Positions 1 to 8,236 are shown, numbered from the stretch's first letter. The stretch is 64,000 nucleotides of DNA from Streptomyces nigra (GCF_003074055.1 NZ_CP029043.1:2472501-2536500), one strand, 5' to 3'. Numbers and translations: made by a program. Notes: generated by a model not told the origin, from the sequence alone.

Positions 1-15
1 GCTAGCTTCGAACGC

Positions 16-102
16 ATGGTCGCCCAGTCCCGGAACTTCACGTCGCGTCGCCATGTCGACCTGCGACGCGTGGGTGCCGCCGCCTGTCGCCGTCCGGGGT
101 GA
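16..102 (+). CDS. Putative sulfur/cysteine leader peptide (RHVDL type)
   Basis: A 28-residue ORF starts ATG at 16 and stops TGA at 100-102. It contains RRHVDLRRVGAAAC, matching the RHVDL...(S/A)..C signature of the short 'putative leader peptides' that precede sulfur-assimilation genes in actinobacteria. The single Cys codon lies five codons before the stop. It overlaps, in another frame, an open extension of the downstream ROK gene, and this is why I start that gene at 179. It lies 76 bp upstream of the ROK gene, at the head of a sulfonate-uptake locus. Inferred role: translation-coupled control by cysteine or sulfur supply. The motif is visible; the regulatory role is inferred from the family and context. 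Confidence 0.65.
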   Translation: MVAQSRNFTSRRHVDLRRVGAAACRRPG

Positions 103-178
103 GCCGGCCCGGGTGACCCGGCCCGGCTCGCCGTTCTCCACGGCGCAGTGTCGGACCGGATCCCGAGAAAGTTCCCCC

Positions 179-1417
179 ATGCCCCGTACCGCGGCACCCA
201 TCCTGACGTCCCCCTCGACCACCCCCTCCTCGTCCCCGATTCCCCGGATCGCCGACCCGGACCGGCGGCGGACCAGCGCGAGTGTCGTCCTGCGTTCCGT
301 GCTGGAGCACGGGCCCGTGGCGCGCAGCACCATCGCCCGGCTGACCGGACTGTCCCCGGCGTCGGTGACCGGCCACTGCGCCCGGCTCGCCGGGCTGGGC
401 CTGATCCGTGAGGCGGCGGCACCCCGGCCGTCCGGCGGGGTCGGACGCCCGCACGTACCGGTCGACCTGGACGACTCACGGCTCGTCGTCGGCGGGGTGC
501 ATGTGGCGGTGCCGTACACCACGGTGGCGCTGCTCGATCCGCGCGGCCGGGTCGTGGCGCACCGGGAGATCCCGCACTCCGGTCCGGCCGATCCGTACGA
601 CGTGCTGGACCGGGCCGCCGGGACGCTGGCCGCGCTGCTCGGCGAGCGGCCGGGGGCCCGGCCGCTCGGGGTCGGCTTCGCGGCCGGAGGCTGGGTGGAC
701 CGGGCCTCGGGGGTGGTCGTCGAGCATCCGCTGCTGGGCTGGCGGGAGGTGCCGGTGCGCGAGGTGCTCGAAGCGCGTACCGGACTGCCGGTCCATGTGG
801 ACGGGCACGCACGGGCGCTGGTGAACGCGGAGCGGCTGTTCGGGCGGGCGCGCGGCAGCCGCAGTGTGCTGCACCTGTTCGTCGGCAACGTGGTCGACGC
901 GGCGTTCGCGACGAACGACGAGGTGCATCACGGTCCCCGGTCGCAGGCCGGCGCGATCGCCCATCTGCCTGTGCCCGGCGGCACGGAGCGGTGCGCCTGC
1001 GGCCGGACCGGCTGCCTCCAGGCCGAGTTGAGCGAGCGGACGCTGTGCCGCCGGGCGCGGGCGGCCGGGGTCATCGGCGGCTGGAACCCCCGGCACGTGG
1101 TGCGCGCGGCACGGGACGGGGACGCGACGGCCGTACGGCTGCTGACCGAGCGGGCGCGGACGACCGGCCGGGCGGTGGGGCTGCTGCTCGACGTGCTCAA
1201 CCCGGAGACCGTCGTCGTCACGGAGATCGGTGTCCTCAGCCGTGAGGACTGTCTCGGGGCGCTGCGCGTGGCCGTGGGCGACGGGCGCGCGGCGTCGGTC
1301 GTGCCGTCGAGTTTCCCGGATTCCGTGCTGGCGGTGGCGGGCGGTTCGGTGGCTCTGGACGTGCTGTACCGGGACCCTCTGGGTGTGTCCTCGAGCGTTT
1401 CACCTGAGGCTATTTAA
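179..1417 (+). CDS. ROK-family transcriptional regulator
   Basis: 412 residues. A winged helix-turn-helix lies at about residues 33-78 (VLRSVLEHGPVARSTIARL, then SPASVTGHCARL), followed by a sugar-kinase-like ROK domain. The ROK zinc motif CxCGxxGC is intact (Cys272, Cys274, Cys279). The ATG at 179 is chosen because the open extension upstream overlaps a conserved leader peptide in another frame. It lies 225 bp upstream of a sulfonate-type ABC operon on the same strand and behind a sulfur-type leader peptide, so it may control that operon. ROK proteins usually answer sugars, so the effector is unknown. No kinase activity is claimed. Confidence 0.8.
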   Translation: MPRTAAPILTSPSTTPSSSPIPRIADPDRRRTSASVVLRSVLEHGPVARSTIARLTGLSPASVTGHCARLAGLGLIREAAAPRPSGGVGRPHVPVDLDDSRLVVGGVHVAVPYTTVALLDPRGRVVAHREIPHSGPADPYDVLDRAAGTLAALLGERPGARPLGVGFAAGGWVDRASGVVVEHPLLGWREVPVREVLEARTGLPVHVDGHARALVNAERLFGRARGSRSVLHLFVGNVVDAAFATNDEVHHGPRSQAGAIAHLPVPGGTERCACGRTGCLQAELSERTLCRRARAAGVIGGWNPRHVVRAARDGDATAVRLLTERARTTGRAVGLLLDVLNPETVVVTEIGVLSREDCLGALRVAVGDGRAASVVPSSFPDSVLAVAGGSVALDVLYRDPLGVSSSVSPEAI

Positions 1418-1434
1418 TTCAGAAACTCCGAATA

Positions 1435-1464
1435 TTGACAGCGATCACCCGCGACCGGGAACAT
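1435..1464 (+). promoter_or_regulatory. Candidate promoter before Cys-rich leader and sulfonate operon
   Basis: A perfect TTGACA (-35) lies at 1435-1440, with a weak GAACAT (-10) at 1459-1464, 18 bp apart. Transcription would begin near 1471, almost at the ATG at 1472, giving a leaderless short ORF. The -10 is poor, so this is tentative. Confidence 0.35.
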
Positions 1465-1471
1465 GCTGGTC

Positions 1472-1510
1472 ATGAGCCTTTTCGTGAGCTGTCGCACCCA
1501 CTGTTGCTGA
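1472..1510 (+). CDS. Candidate Cys-rich leader peptide MSLFVSCRTHCC
   Basis: A 12-codon ORF (15 codons if ATG 1463 is used) ends Cys-Arg-Thr-His-Cys-Cys-stop, with two consecutive Cys codons just before TGA. It sits 132 bp before the sulfonate-binding protein gene and just downstream of a TTGACA box. Cys codons directly before a stop are what a cysteine-sensing attenuator would look like. It lacks the RHVDL signature of the ORF at 16-102, and chance occurrence cannot be excluded. Confidence 0.35.
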   Translation: MSLFVSCRTHCC

Positions 1511-1543
1511 CACGTCGCCGCGTGTGAGGCGCTCATCCTCCCC

Positions 1544-1596
1544 TGCGTGAATTCTCTTTTCCCGGCCATTTCCCGGCCCGCTCCCTGAATTCCGCA
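1544..1596 (+). promoter_or_regulatory. Possible attenuator hairpin in sulfonate operon leader
   Basis: TGCGTGAATTC (1544-1554) can pair with GAATTCCGCA (1587-1596) with one bulged base. The pyrimidine-rich loop contains two CCGGCC/CCCGGCC blocks, and CTCTTTT follows the stem. It lies between the Cys-rich mini-ORF and the first structural gene. Only the pairing potential is visible. Confidence 0.3.
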
Positions 1597-1642
1597 TGCT
1601 CTTTTCCCTGGTTTCCCTTCCATCTCCCTGTGGAGTCCTCCC

Positions 1643-2707
1643 ATGCCTTCCTCCTCCGTGTCCGGTGTCGACCGGCGGCTCTTCCTGACCTCGGCGCTCG
1701 GTGCCGTGGCCGGTGTCGCGGGACTCAGCGGCTGCGCCGGCAGCGCGGCCGCCGGCAGTGAGGGCGCCTCGACCGCCCCGCTCGCCGCCAAGGTGCCCGC
1801 GGGCACCTCGCTGAAGATCGCCTCGTACCAGAACGCCCAGCAACTGCAGCTCAGGCTCGCGAAGTTGGGGGATCCACCGTTCGAGGTGAGCAGTTGGCTG
1901 AACATCGGCGCCGGCCCCGACGTCATCAACGCCTTCCGCTCCGGCTCGCTGGACCTGGCCAACAACGCGGGGATCCCGCCGATCCAGGCGTACTACCAGG
2001 GCTTCGACGCCAAGATCGTGGCGATCAACATCACCCGCAAGCCGAACTACCTCTTCGCCACCAAGCCCGGCAGCGACATCCGCACGGTCGCGGACTTCAA
2101 GGGCAGGCGGCTGGCGTTCTCACAGGGCCAGGCGCAGGGCGTCGTCCTGCTGCGGGCGCTGAAGAAGGCGGGCCTGAAGTACGACGACGTGGAGCTGGTG
2201 CCGCTCACCAGCAACCAGTTCCTCACCGCCCTGCAGTCCGGCCAGGTCGACATCGCCCCGCTCGCCAACAGCCAGGCCCCCGCGTATCTGACGCAGTACG
2301 AGGGCAAGGGCGCCCGCACCATCCCCACGGACGTCGTCGACCTGCTCAGCCTGCTGTGGGCGCCGGTCTCGGTGCTGAACGACAAGGCGAAGGCCGCCGC
2401 GGTCGCCGCCTACATCCCGTACTGGGCCAAGGGCCAGGTGTGGGCGTACGAGCACCCGGACGTCTGGAACCGAGAGTTCTACGTCAAGACGCAGAACCTG
2501 AGCCTGGCGCAGGCCGAGGCGATCACGGAGCTCGCCAACAAGCCGCTGTTCCCGCCGAGCTGGCGCGAGGCCATCGAGTGGGAGCAGGAGACCGCCGATC
2601 TGCTCGCGGAGGGCGGCTTCGTGAAGAAGTTCGACGTCGGCGAACTCTTCGACCACCGCTTCGAGGGCATCGCGGCCAAGGCCGTGTCCGCGGAATACCG
2701 GAGGTGA
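1643..2707 (+). CDS. Sulfonate/taurine-type ABC transporter substrate-binding lipoprotein
   Basis: 354 residues, SsuA/TauA/NrtA-like periplasmic-binding family. The N-terminus has a twin-arginine-like DRRLFL followed by a hydrophobic stretch and the lipobox LSGC, so it is a Tat-exported, membrane-anchored lipoprotein. The body shows family features such as IGAGPDVINAFRSGSLD and FATKPGSDIRTVADFKG. GGAG at 1632-1635 lies 7 bp before the ATG. It is the first gene of a five-gene run (binding protein, permease, ATPase, flavin monooxygenase, TauD-like dioxygenase), and the two oxygenases make an organosulfonate the likely ligand. Aliphatic or aromatic sulfonate cannot be decided from sequence. Confidence 0.85.
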   Translation: MPSSSVSGVDRRLFLTSALGAVAGVAGLSGCAGSAAAGSEGASTAPLAAKVPAGTSLKIASYQNAQQLQLRLAKLGDPPFEVSSWLNIGAGPDVINAFRSGSLDLANNAGIPPIQAYYQGFDAKIVAINITRKPNYLFATKPGSDIRTVADFKGRRLAFSQGQAQGVVLLRALKKAGLKYDDVELVPLTSNQFLTALQSGQVDIAPLANSQAPAYLTQYEGKGARTIPTDVVDLLSLLWAPVSVLNDKAKAAAVAAYIPYWAKGQVWAYEHPDVWNREFYVKTQNLSLAQAEAITELANKPLFPPSWREAIEWEQETADLLAEGGFVKKFDVGELFDHRFEGIAAKAVSAEYRR

Positions 2708-2712
2708 CCGCC

Positions 2713-3561
2713 ATGACGACCACGACCACCACGACCGTTCCCGAGGCACCACCCCTCGCCGGGCCGGACCGCCGCGTCCGCCGGCGCCGCCCCCTGACCC
2801 CCGGCCGCCGCCTTCCCGCCGCCCGGCTCGCCGGCCCTCTACTGCTCGTCGTGCTGTGGGCCGCCGCCTCCGCCGCCGGAGCCCTCGACCCCGGCGCGAT
2901 CCCGGCGCCCTGGACGGTCGTCGAGACCGGCGCCCATCTGTGGACGGACGGGACCCTGCCGGACGACGTGCTGACGTCGTTGCAGCGGGCGGCGACCGGG
3001 TTCGTCATCGGGCTCACCGCCGGGGTCGTCCTGGCACTGGCGTCGGGGCTGACCCGGACCGGGGAGGCGCTGATCGACGGGACGGTCAACCTCAACCGGG
3101 CCATCCCGACGCTGGGTCTCATCCCGCTGTTCATCCTGTGGCTGGGCATCGGCGAGACCTTCAAGATCGCGATCATCGCCATCGTCGTCTACATCCCGAT
3201 CTATCTGAACACCCATGCCGCGCTGTCCGGCATCGACAGCCGCTTCGTGGAACCCGCCGAGGTGCAGGGCCTGAACCGGCTCCGCTTCATCCGGCAGATC
3301 GTCGTCCCGGGCGCGCTGCCCGGCTTCTTCGTCGGGCTGCGGCTCGGCGTGACCGGGTCCTGGCTGGGCCTGGTGGTGCTGGAGCAGATCAACGCCACCA
3401 GCGGCCTCGGCTATCTGATGTTCCAGGCGCAGAACTACGGCCAGACCGACGTCATTCTCGTCGGGCTCGTCGTCTACGGCGTCTTCGGCCTGGTCTCCGA
3501 CACCGCTGTCCGCCTCATCGAACGGAGGGTGCTGACGTGGCGCCGCACACTGAGCAGCTGA
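2713..3561 (+). CDS. Sulfonate-type ABC transporter permease
   Basis: 282 residues, SsuC/TauC-like BPD_transp_1 permease. A Thr-rich and Arg-rich cytoplasmic N-terminus (to about residue 40) is followed by several hydrophobic segments. The EAA-loop region reads EPAEVQGLNRLRFIRQIVVPGALP and contacts the ATPase. The start ATG lies 5 bp after the binding-protein stop, and the 3' end overlaps the ATPase gene by 25 bp, so the operon is translationally tight. Predicted role: the membrane channel, as a homodimer, for the imported sulfonate. Confidence 0.86.
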   Translation: MTTTTTTTVPEAPPLAGPDRRVRRRRPLTPGRRLPAARLAGPLLLVVLWAAASAAGALDPGAIPAPWTVVETGAHLWTDGTLPDDVLTSLQRAATGFVIGLTAGVVLALASGLTRTGEALIDGTVNLNRAIPTLGLIPLFILWLGIGETFKIAIIAIVVYIPIYLNTHAALSGIDSRFVEPAEVQGLNRLRFIRQIVVPGALPGFFVGLRLGVTGSWLGLVVLEQINATSGLGYLMFQAQNYGQTDVILVGLVVYGVFGLVSDTAVRLIERRVLTWRRTLSS

Positions 3562-4250
3562 CCCGTCCCGCCGTGCAACTGCGCGGCCTGACCCGGTCGT
3601 TCGAAGGACGGACGGTCCTCGACGGCATCGACCTCGATCTGCCCGCCGGCCAGTTCACGGCGCTGCTCGGGCACAGCGGCTCCGGGAAGAGCACGTTGCT
3701 GCGGGCCGTCGCGGGCCTGGACCGCGAAGTCACCGGCAGCGGGCAACTCACGGCCCCCGAGCGGGTGTCCGTGGTCTTCCAGGACTCCCGGCTGCTGCCC
3801 TGGCGCCGGGTCCTGGACAACGTCCTCCTCGGCCTCGACGGCAAGGACGCGGCGGAGCGGGGCCGCCAAGCCCTCGCCGAGGTCGGCCTGGAGGGCAGGG
3901 AGCGGGCCTGGCCGAACGAGTTGTCCGGCGGTGAGGCACAGAGGGCCGCGCTCGCCCGGTCCCTGGTGCGCGAACCCGAACTGCTGCTCGCGGACGAGCC
4001 GTTCGGGGCGCTGGACGCGCTGACCCGGATCAAGATGCACAACCTGCTGCGGGAGCTGTGGGAGCGCCACCGCCCGTCCGTCCTGCTCGTCACCCACGAC
4101 GTCGACGAGGCGATCGTGCTCGCCGACCGGGTGCTCGTCCTGGAGCACGGCCGGATCGCGCTCGACGTCACGATCGACCGCGACACACCCCGGTCGGCGT
4201 ACCGGGAACGGCTGCTCGCGGCGCTCGGCGTCACCGAGGACTCGAGGTGA
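3537..4250 (+). CDS. Sulfonate-type ABC transporter ATP-binding protein
   Basis: 237 residues, SsuB/TauB-like ATPase. Walker A is GHSGSGKST, the Q-loop VFQDSRLLPW, the signature LSGGEAQRAALARSL and Walker B LLLADEPFGALD, followed by the H-loop VTHDVDEA. All catalytic elements are present. The GTG at 3537 is preceded 7 bp upstream by GGAGGG (3524-3529), which decides the start even though it lies inside the permease gene. It energises the importer encoded by the two preceding genes. Confidence 0.87.
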   Translation: MAPHTEQLTRPAVQLRGLTRSFEGRTVLDGIDLDLPAGQFTALLGHSGSGKSTLLRAVAGLDREVTGSGQLTAPERVSVVFQDSRLLPWRRVLDNVLLGLDGKDAAERGRQALAEVGLEGRERAWPNELSGGEAQRAALARSLVREPELLLADEPFGALDALTRIKMHNLLRELWERHRPSVLLVTHDVDEAIVLADRVLVLEHGRIALDVTIDRDTPRSAYRERLLAALGVTEDSR

Positions 4251-4300
4251 CCACCGGTCCCCACGATCGCGCCCCCTACTCCCCCCGACCGAGGACTCCC

Positions 4301-5641
4301 ATGACCCGACAGCTCCATCTGAACGCCTTCCTCATGAACACCGGCCACCACGAGGCCTCCTGGCGGCTCCCGGAGAGCGATCCGTACGCGCACGTCGATC
4401 TCGCGCACTACGTACGGCTGGCGCGGACCGCCGAGCGCGGCACCTTCGACTCGCTGTTCCTCGCCGACGGCCCGCAGCTGTGGAGCAATCTCGCGCAGCG
4501 GCCCGCCGGCGCCCTGGAGCCGCTGACGCTGCTGACCGCGCTGGCGACGGCCACCGAGCACATCGGGCTGATCGCCACCGCGTCGACGTCCTACAACTCG
4601 CCGTACAACCTGGCCCGCAAGTTCGCCTCGCTGGACATCGTCAGCGGCGGCCGGGCCGGCTGGAACATCGTCACCACCGCCGGTGCCGAGGCCGCCCGGA
4701 ACTTCGGCCTGGACGCGGAGCCCGCGCACGCCGAGCGCTACGCCCGGGCCGCCGAGTTCGTGGACGTCGCCCGGAAGCTGTGGGACAGCTGGGAGGACGA
4801 CGCGATCGTCGCCGACAAGGCGGCCGGTGTGTGGGGCGACGACGCGAAGATCCATCCGCCGCGGCACCGGGGGACGTACTTCCGGGTCGAGGGGGCGCTC
4901 AATGTGCCGCGCACCCCGCAGGGCCACCCGCTGCTCGTGCAGGCCGGGTCGAGCGAGGACGGCAAGCGCTTCGCCGCGCGGTACGCGGAGGCCGTGTTCA
5001 CCGCGCAGCAGACCATCGAGGACGCGCGTTCGTTCTACGCCGACCTGAAGGCCCGTACGGCCGAGGCGGGCCGGGACCCCGACCACATCAAGGTGCTGCC
5101 GGGCATCGTCCCGGTGATCGGTTCCACGGAGGCCGAGGCGCGGGCCGCCGAGCAGGTGCTGGAGGACCACATCGTGCACACGCACGGGGTGGCCCGGCTG
5201 GAGAGCCTGCTGCAGCTGGCGCCCGGCACCCTGGAGCTGGACGGCCCGCTCCCCGCCGACCTGCCGTCCGAGGACGCCGTCGAGGGCGCCAAGAGCCGGT
5301 ACACGCTGGTCGTGGAGCTGGCCCGACGCGAACGCCTCACGGTCCGGCAGCTGATCGGGCGGCTAGGCGGCGGTCGCGGCCACCTCACCTTCGCCGGCAC
5401 CCCGGAGCAGATCGCCGACGCCATCGAGACGTGGTTCACGCAAGGAGCGGCCGACGGCTTCAACATCATGCCGCCGGTGCTCCCCTCCGGTCTGGACGCC
5501 TTCGTCGACCACGTGGTGCCGATCCTGCGCCGGCGCGGTCTGCTGCGCACCGCGTACGGGCCGCGCCGGACGCTGCGCGAGCGCTACGGCCTGCCGCGCC
5601 CCGCCAACCAGTACACCGTCCGCGAGAACGCCCTCGTCTGA
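4301..5641 (+). CDS. LLM-class flavin-dependent monooxygenase (NtaA/SnaA/DszA family)
   Basis: 446 residues, F420/FMN bacterial-luciferase-like fold of the NtaA/SnaA/DszA type, recognisable from HLNAFLMNTGHHEASWR near the start and IVSGGRAGWNIVTT around residues 109-122. Such enzymes use reduced FMN from a separate reductase to cleave C-S or C-N bonds. Next to a sulfonate importer, desulfonation of the imported compound is the natural role. No flavin reductase is encoded beside it. The start has GAGGA upstream. A block of 9-bp repeats begins directly after its TGA. Confidence 0.82.
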   Translation: MTRQLHLNAFLMNTGHHEASWRLPESDPYAHVDLAHYVRLARTAERGTFDSLFLADGPQLWSNLAQRPAGALEPLTLLTALATATEHIGLIATASTSYNSPYNLARKFASLDIVSGGRAGWNIVTTAGAEAARNFGLDAEPAHAERYARAAEFVDVARKLWDSWEDDAIVADKAAGVWGDDAKIHPPRHRGTYFRVEGALNVPRTPQGHPLLVQAGSSEDGKRFAARYAEAVFTAQQTIEDARSFYADLKARTAEAGRDPDHIKVLPGIVPVIGSTEAEARAAEQVLEDHIVHTHGVARLESLLQLAPGTLELDGPLPADLPSEDAVEGAKSRYTLVVELARRERLTVRQLIGRLGGGRGHLTFAGTPEQIADAIETWFTQGAADGFNIMPPVLPSGLDAFVDHVVPILRRRGLLRTAYGPRRTLRERYGLPRPANQYTVRENALV

Positions 5642-5699
5642 GCCACCTGAGTCACCTGAGTCACCTGAGTCACCTGAGTCACCTGAGTCACCTGAGTCA
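5642..5699 (+). repeat. Tandem 9-bp repeat (GTCACCTGA)
   Basis: One variant copy (GCCACCTGA, 5642-5650), five perfect copies (5651-5695) and a partial GTCA follow the monooxygenase stop. Because the unit is 9 bp, the TGA in each copy is in frame with the upstream stop, giving six extra in-frame stops in a row. It fills most of the gap before the next gene. Unit and periodicity are direct observations; the function is unknown. Confidence 0.95.
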
Positions 5700-5721
5700 G
5701 CCCTACCGAAAGGACCCGCCC

Positions 5722-6618
5722 GTGTCAGGCATCGAGATCCAGAAGATCACCGCGCACATCGGCGCCCGGGTGTCCGGCGTCGACATCTCCCGGCCGCTCG
5801 ACGGGGAGACCGTCGCCGCGCTGCGCGAGGCCCTCAACGCCCACAAGGCGCTCGTGTTCGAGGACGTGAACCTGGACGACGCCACCCACCAGGACTTCGT
5901 CCGTCACTTCGGCGACGTCACCACCGCCCATCCGACGGTCTCCTCGATCGCCGGCGCCCCCAACGTGCTTCCGGTGGACAGCGAGCGGGGCCGTGCCGCC
6001 AACCACTGGCACACCGACGTGACGTTCGTCCTCAACCCGCCGCAGGCCACGACCCTGCGCAGCATCACCCTCCCGCCGTACGGCGGCGAGACGCTGATCG
6101 CCAACGCGGCGGCCGCCTACCGCCAGCTGCCCGAGCCGCTCCGAAATCTGGCGGACAGCCTGTGGGCGGAGCACACCAACGACTACGACTACGCGGTGCC
6201 GGACGAGGAGATCGACGAGCGGCAGGCCGCCCAGCGCGCCCAGTTCACGTCGATCACGTACCGCACGGTCCACCCGGTCGTGCGCGTCCACCCGCTGACC
6301 GGGGAGCGCGGTCTGTTCATCGGCGGGTTCGCGCAGCGGATCGTGGGTCTGTCGCCGGGCGAGTCCCGCAGGATCCTCGACCTGCTGCAGGCGTACGTCA
6401 CCCGGCCGGAGAACATCCTGCGCCACCGCTGGTCGGAGAACCAGCTGGTCGTCTTCGACAACCGCATCACCCAGCACTACGCGGTCGACAACTACGACGG
6501 CCTGCCTCGCCGGCTGCACCGGGTGACCGTCGCCGGTGACGTGCCCGCCGGTATCGAGGGCAAGGAGAGCTACTCGATCGAGGGGGACGCGTCGCACTAC
6601 ACGCCGGTCGCCGCGTGA
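5722..6618 (+). CDS. TauD/TfdA-family 2-oxoglutarate-dependent dioxygenase
   Basis: 298 residues, Fe(II)/2-oxoglutarate dioxygenase of the taurine dioxygenase family. The metal-binding HxD is in HWHTD (His97, Asp99), and the distal His is about residue 266 in RRLHRVTV, followed by the Arg region that binds 2-oxoglutarate. The start is GTG 5722 with AAAGGA about 7 bp upstream. The open frame continues upstream through the 9-bp repeats as Ser-His-Leu repeats but has no good start there. As the last gene of the sulfonate operon it probably releases sulfite from a taurine-like or alkyl sulfonate or sulfate. The substrate is not determinable here. Confidence 0.82.
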   Translation: MSGIEIQKITAHIGARVSGVDISRPLDGETVAALREALNAHKALVFEDVNLDDATHQDFVRHFGDVTTAHPTVSSIAGAPNVLPVDSERGRAANHWHTDVTFVLNPPQATTLRSITLPPYGGETLIANAAAAYRQLPEPLRNLADSLWAEHTNDYDYAVPDEEIDERQAAQRAQFTSITYRTVHPVVRVHPLTGERGLFIGGFAQRIVGLSPGESRRILDLLQAYVTRPENILRHRWSENQLVVFDNRITQHYAVDNYDGLPRRLHRVTVAGDVPAGIEGKESYSIEGDASHYTPVAA

Positions 6619-6657
6619 CACAGGGATCACACAGGGTGCGGCCGGTGTCCGCATAGT

Positions 6658-6709
6658 GGGCAGCCTCTCCTCCTGAGCGGAGAGGCTGCCCATGCTGTGG
6701 GGGTTTTTT
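6658..6709 (+). terminator. Rho-independent terminator after sulfonate operon
   Basis: A perfect 13-bp stem (6658-6670 with 6679-6691, 8-nt loop) is followed by GGGGGTTTTTT at 6699-6709. It ends the dioxygenase transcript and lies just before the permease gene. Confidence 0.85.
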
Positions 6710-6739
6710 GCCCTCTCACGCATTGGACGAGCCGCGCCC

Positions 6740-8131
6740 ATGCAGAACAGCACCACCGAGTCGACGCCCGCGAAGGCGGCCGACGCCCCCCTGTCCCACG
6801 GCCTCAAACAGCGCCATCTGTCGATGATCGCCCTCGGCGGTGTCATCGGCGCCGGGCTGTTCGTCGGGTCCGGTGCGGGCATCGCCGCCGCCGGACCGTC
6901 GATCGTCGTCGCCTATGTCGTCTCCGGCCTCCTCGTGATGCTGGTGATGCGGATGCTCGGCGAGATGTCGGCCGCGTATCCCTCCTCCGGTTCCTTCTCC
7001 GCGCACGCCGAGCGGGCGATCGGCCCCTGGGCGGGGTTCACCGCCGGCTGGTCCTTCTGGGTCCTGCTGTGCACGGCCGTCGGGCTGGAGGGCATCGGCG
7101 CGGCGAAGATCGTCACCGGCTGGCTGCCCGGCACCCCGGAGTGGGCGTGGGTGGCCCTGTTCATGGTGGTGTTCTGCGGCGCGAACCTGGCCGCGGTGAA
7201 GAACTTCGGTGAGTTCGAGTTCTGGTTCGCCGCGCTGAAGGTCGGCGCGATCGCGCTGTTCCTGGTGCTGGGCGGGCTGGCCATCGCCGGTCTGCTGCCC
7301 GGCACGGACGCGCCCGGGACCGCGCACCTCACCGGTGAGGGCGGCTTTCTCCCGAACGGCACCGAGGGACTGATCATCGGCCTGCTGGCGTCGGTCTTCG
7401 CCTACGGCGGCATGGAGACGGTCACCATCGCCGCCGCCGAGTCGGAGGACCCGGTCAGCGGGGTGGCGCGCGCGGTGCGCACGGCCATGTGGCGGATCGC
7501 CCTGTTCTACATCGGCTCGATGGCAGTCGTGGTCACCCTGGTCCCCTGGGACTCCGCGGCGGTCGTCGAGAAGGGCCCGTACGTGGCCACCCTCGACCGG
7601 CTCGGCATCCCCGGTGCCGGGCAGCTGATGAACGTGGTGGTCCTGGTCGCCCTGCTGAGCGCCATGAACGCCAACATCTACGGCTCCTCGCGGATCGCCT
7701 ACTCCCTCGTGCAGCGGGGCCAGGGCCCGGCGGCGCTGGGCAAGGTCGCGGGCGGTGTGCCGAGGGTCGCGGTCCTCGCGTCGTCCGTCTTCGGCTTCGT
7801 GTGCGTCGTCCTGTCGTACTGGCGTCCCGACGACGTCTTCCCGTGGCTGCTGAACATGATCGGCGCGGTGATCCTGGTCGTCTGGATCTTCATCGCGGCC
7901 TCGCAGCTGCGGCTGCGCCGGCGTCTGGAGCGCGAGGCGCCGGAGAAGCTGGTCGTGCGGATGTGGGCGTTCCCGGTGCTGACGTGGGTGGCGCTGGCCG
8001 GGATGGCCGCGATCTTCGTGCTGATGGCCCGCGAGGCCGACACGCGGGTGCAGCTGTACTCGACGGGTGCGATGACCCTGTTCCTGGCGGCCGTCGGCTA
8101 CGCCTGGCAGCGCTCGCGCGCCCGGAGCTGA
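6740..8131 (+). CDS. Amino-acid permease, APC superfamily (GabP/AnsP-like)
   Basis: 463 residues with about 12 hydrophobic segments. The first helix region carries the family signature IALGGVIGAGLFVGSG, followed by GPSIVVAYVVSG and an AYPSSGSF motif typical of the AAT family of amino acid/proton symporters. A longer start at 6692 would lie inside the preceding terminator, so ATG 6740 is preferred. It is a single gene between two terminators. Which amino acid or GABA it carries is not clear. Confidence 0.85.
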   Translation: MQNSTTESTPAKAADAPLSHGLKQRHLSMIALGGVIGAGLFVGSGAGIAAAGPSIVVAYVVSGLLVMLVMRMLGEMSAAYPSSGSFSAHAERAIGPWAGFTAGWSFWVLLCTAVGLEGIGAAKIVTGWLPGTPEWAWVALFMVVFCGANLAAVKNFGEFEFWFAALKVGAIALFLVLGGLAIAGLLPGTDAPGTAHLTGEGGFLPNGTEGLIIGLLASVFAYGGMETVTIAAAESEDPVSGVARAVRTAMWRIALFYIGSMAVVVTLVPWDSAAVVEKGPYVATLDRLGIPGAGQLMNVVVLVALLSAMNANIYGSSRIAYSLVQRGQGPAALGKVAGGVPRVAVLASSVFGFVCVVLSYWRPDDVFPWLLNMIGAVILVVWIFIAASQLRLRRRLEREAPEKLVVRMWAFPVLTWVALAGMAAIFVLMAREADTRVQLYSTGAMTLFLAAVGYAWQRSRARS

Positions 8132-8150
8132 CCGGTCCGCTCCCCCGGCG

Positions 8151-8182
8151 AAGCCCCCGTGTGATCCACACGGGGGCTTTTT
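8151..8182 (+). terminator. Rho-independent terminator after amino-acid permease
   Basis: A perfect 13-bp stem (8151-8163 with 8167-8179), 3-nt loop, ending in five Ts (8178-8182). It ends 15 bp before the sodF operator. Confidence 0.88.
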
Positions 8183-8197
8183 GCTGTTAGCTTGTTA

Positions 8198-8214
8198 TTG
8201 CAAGCTACTTGCAA
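8198..8214 (+). promoter_or_regulatory. Nur-type operator of sodF (TTGCAA-N5-TTGCAA)
   Basis: TTGCAAGCTACTTGCAA is a perfect dyad 22 bp upstream of the sodF start. In Streptomyces the nickel-dependent Fur-family repressor Nur binds hexamer pairs of this kind upstream of sodF and represses it when nickel is sufficient. The match is to the remembered consensus, not to a search. Confidence 0.75.
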
Positions 8215-8236
8215 CAAGAGAGCCGAGGGGACCTCC

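Noticed and set aside
53..178. Longer N-terminus for the first ROK gene
   Set aside because: The extension overlaps, in another frame, the RHVDL leader peptide and lacks a ribosome site; the ROK start is ATG 179.
5642..5721. Ser-His-Leu repeat N-terminus of the dioxygenase
   Set aside because: The frame is open but no start codon lies upstream within the repeat; GTG 5722 has a ribosome site.
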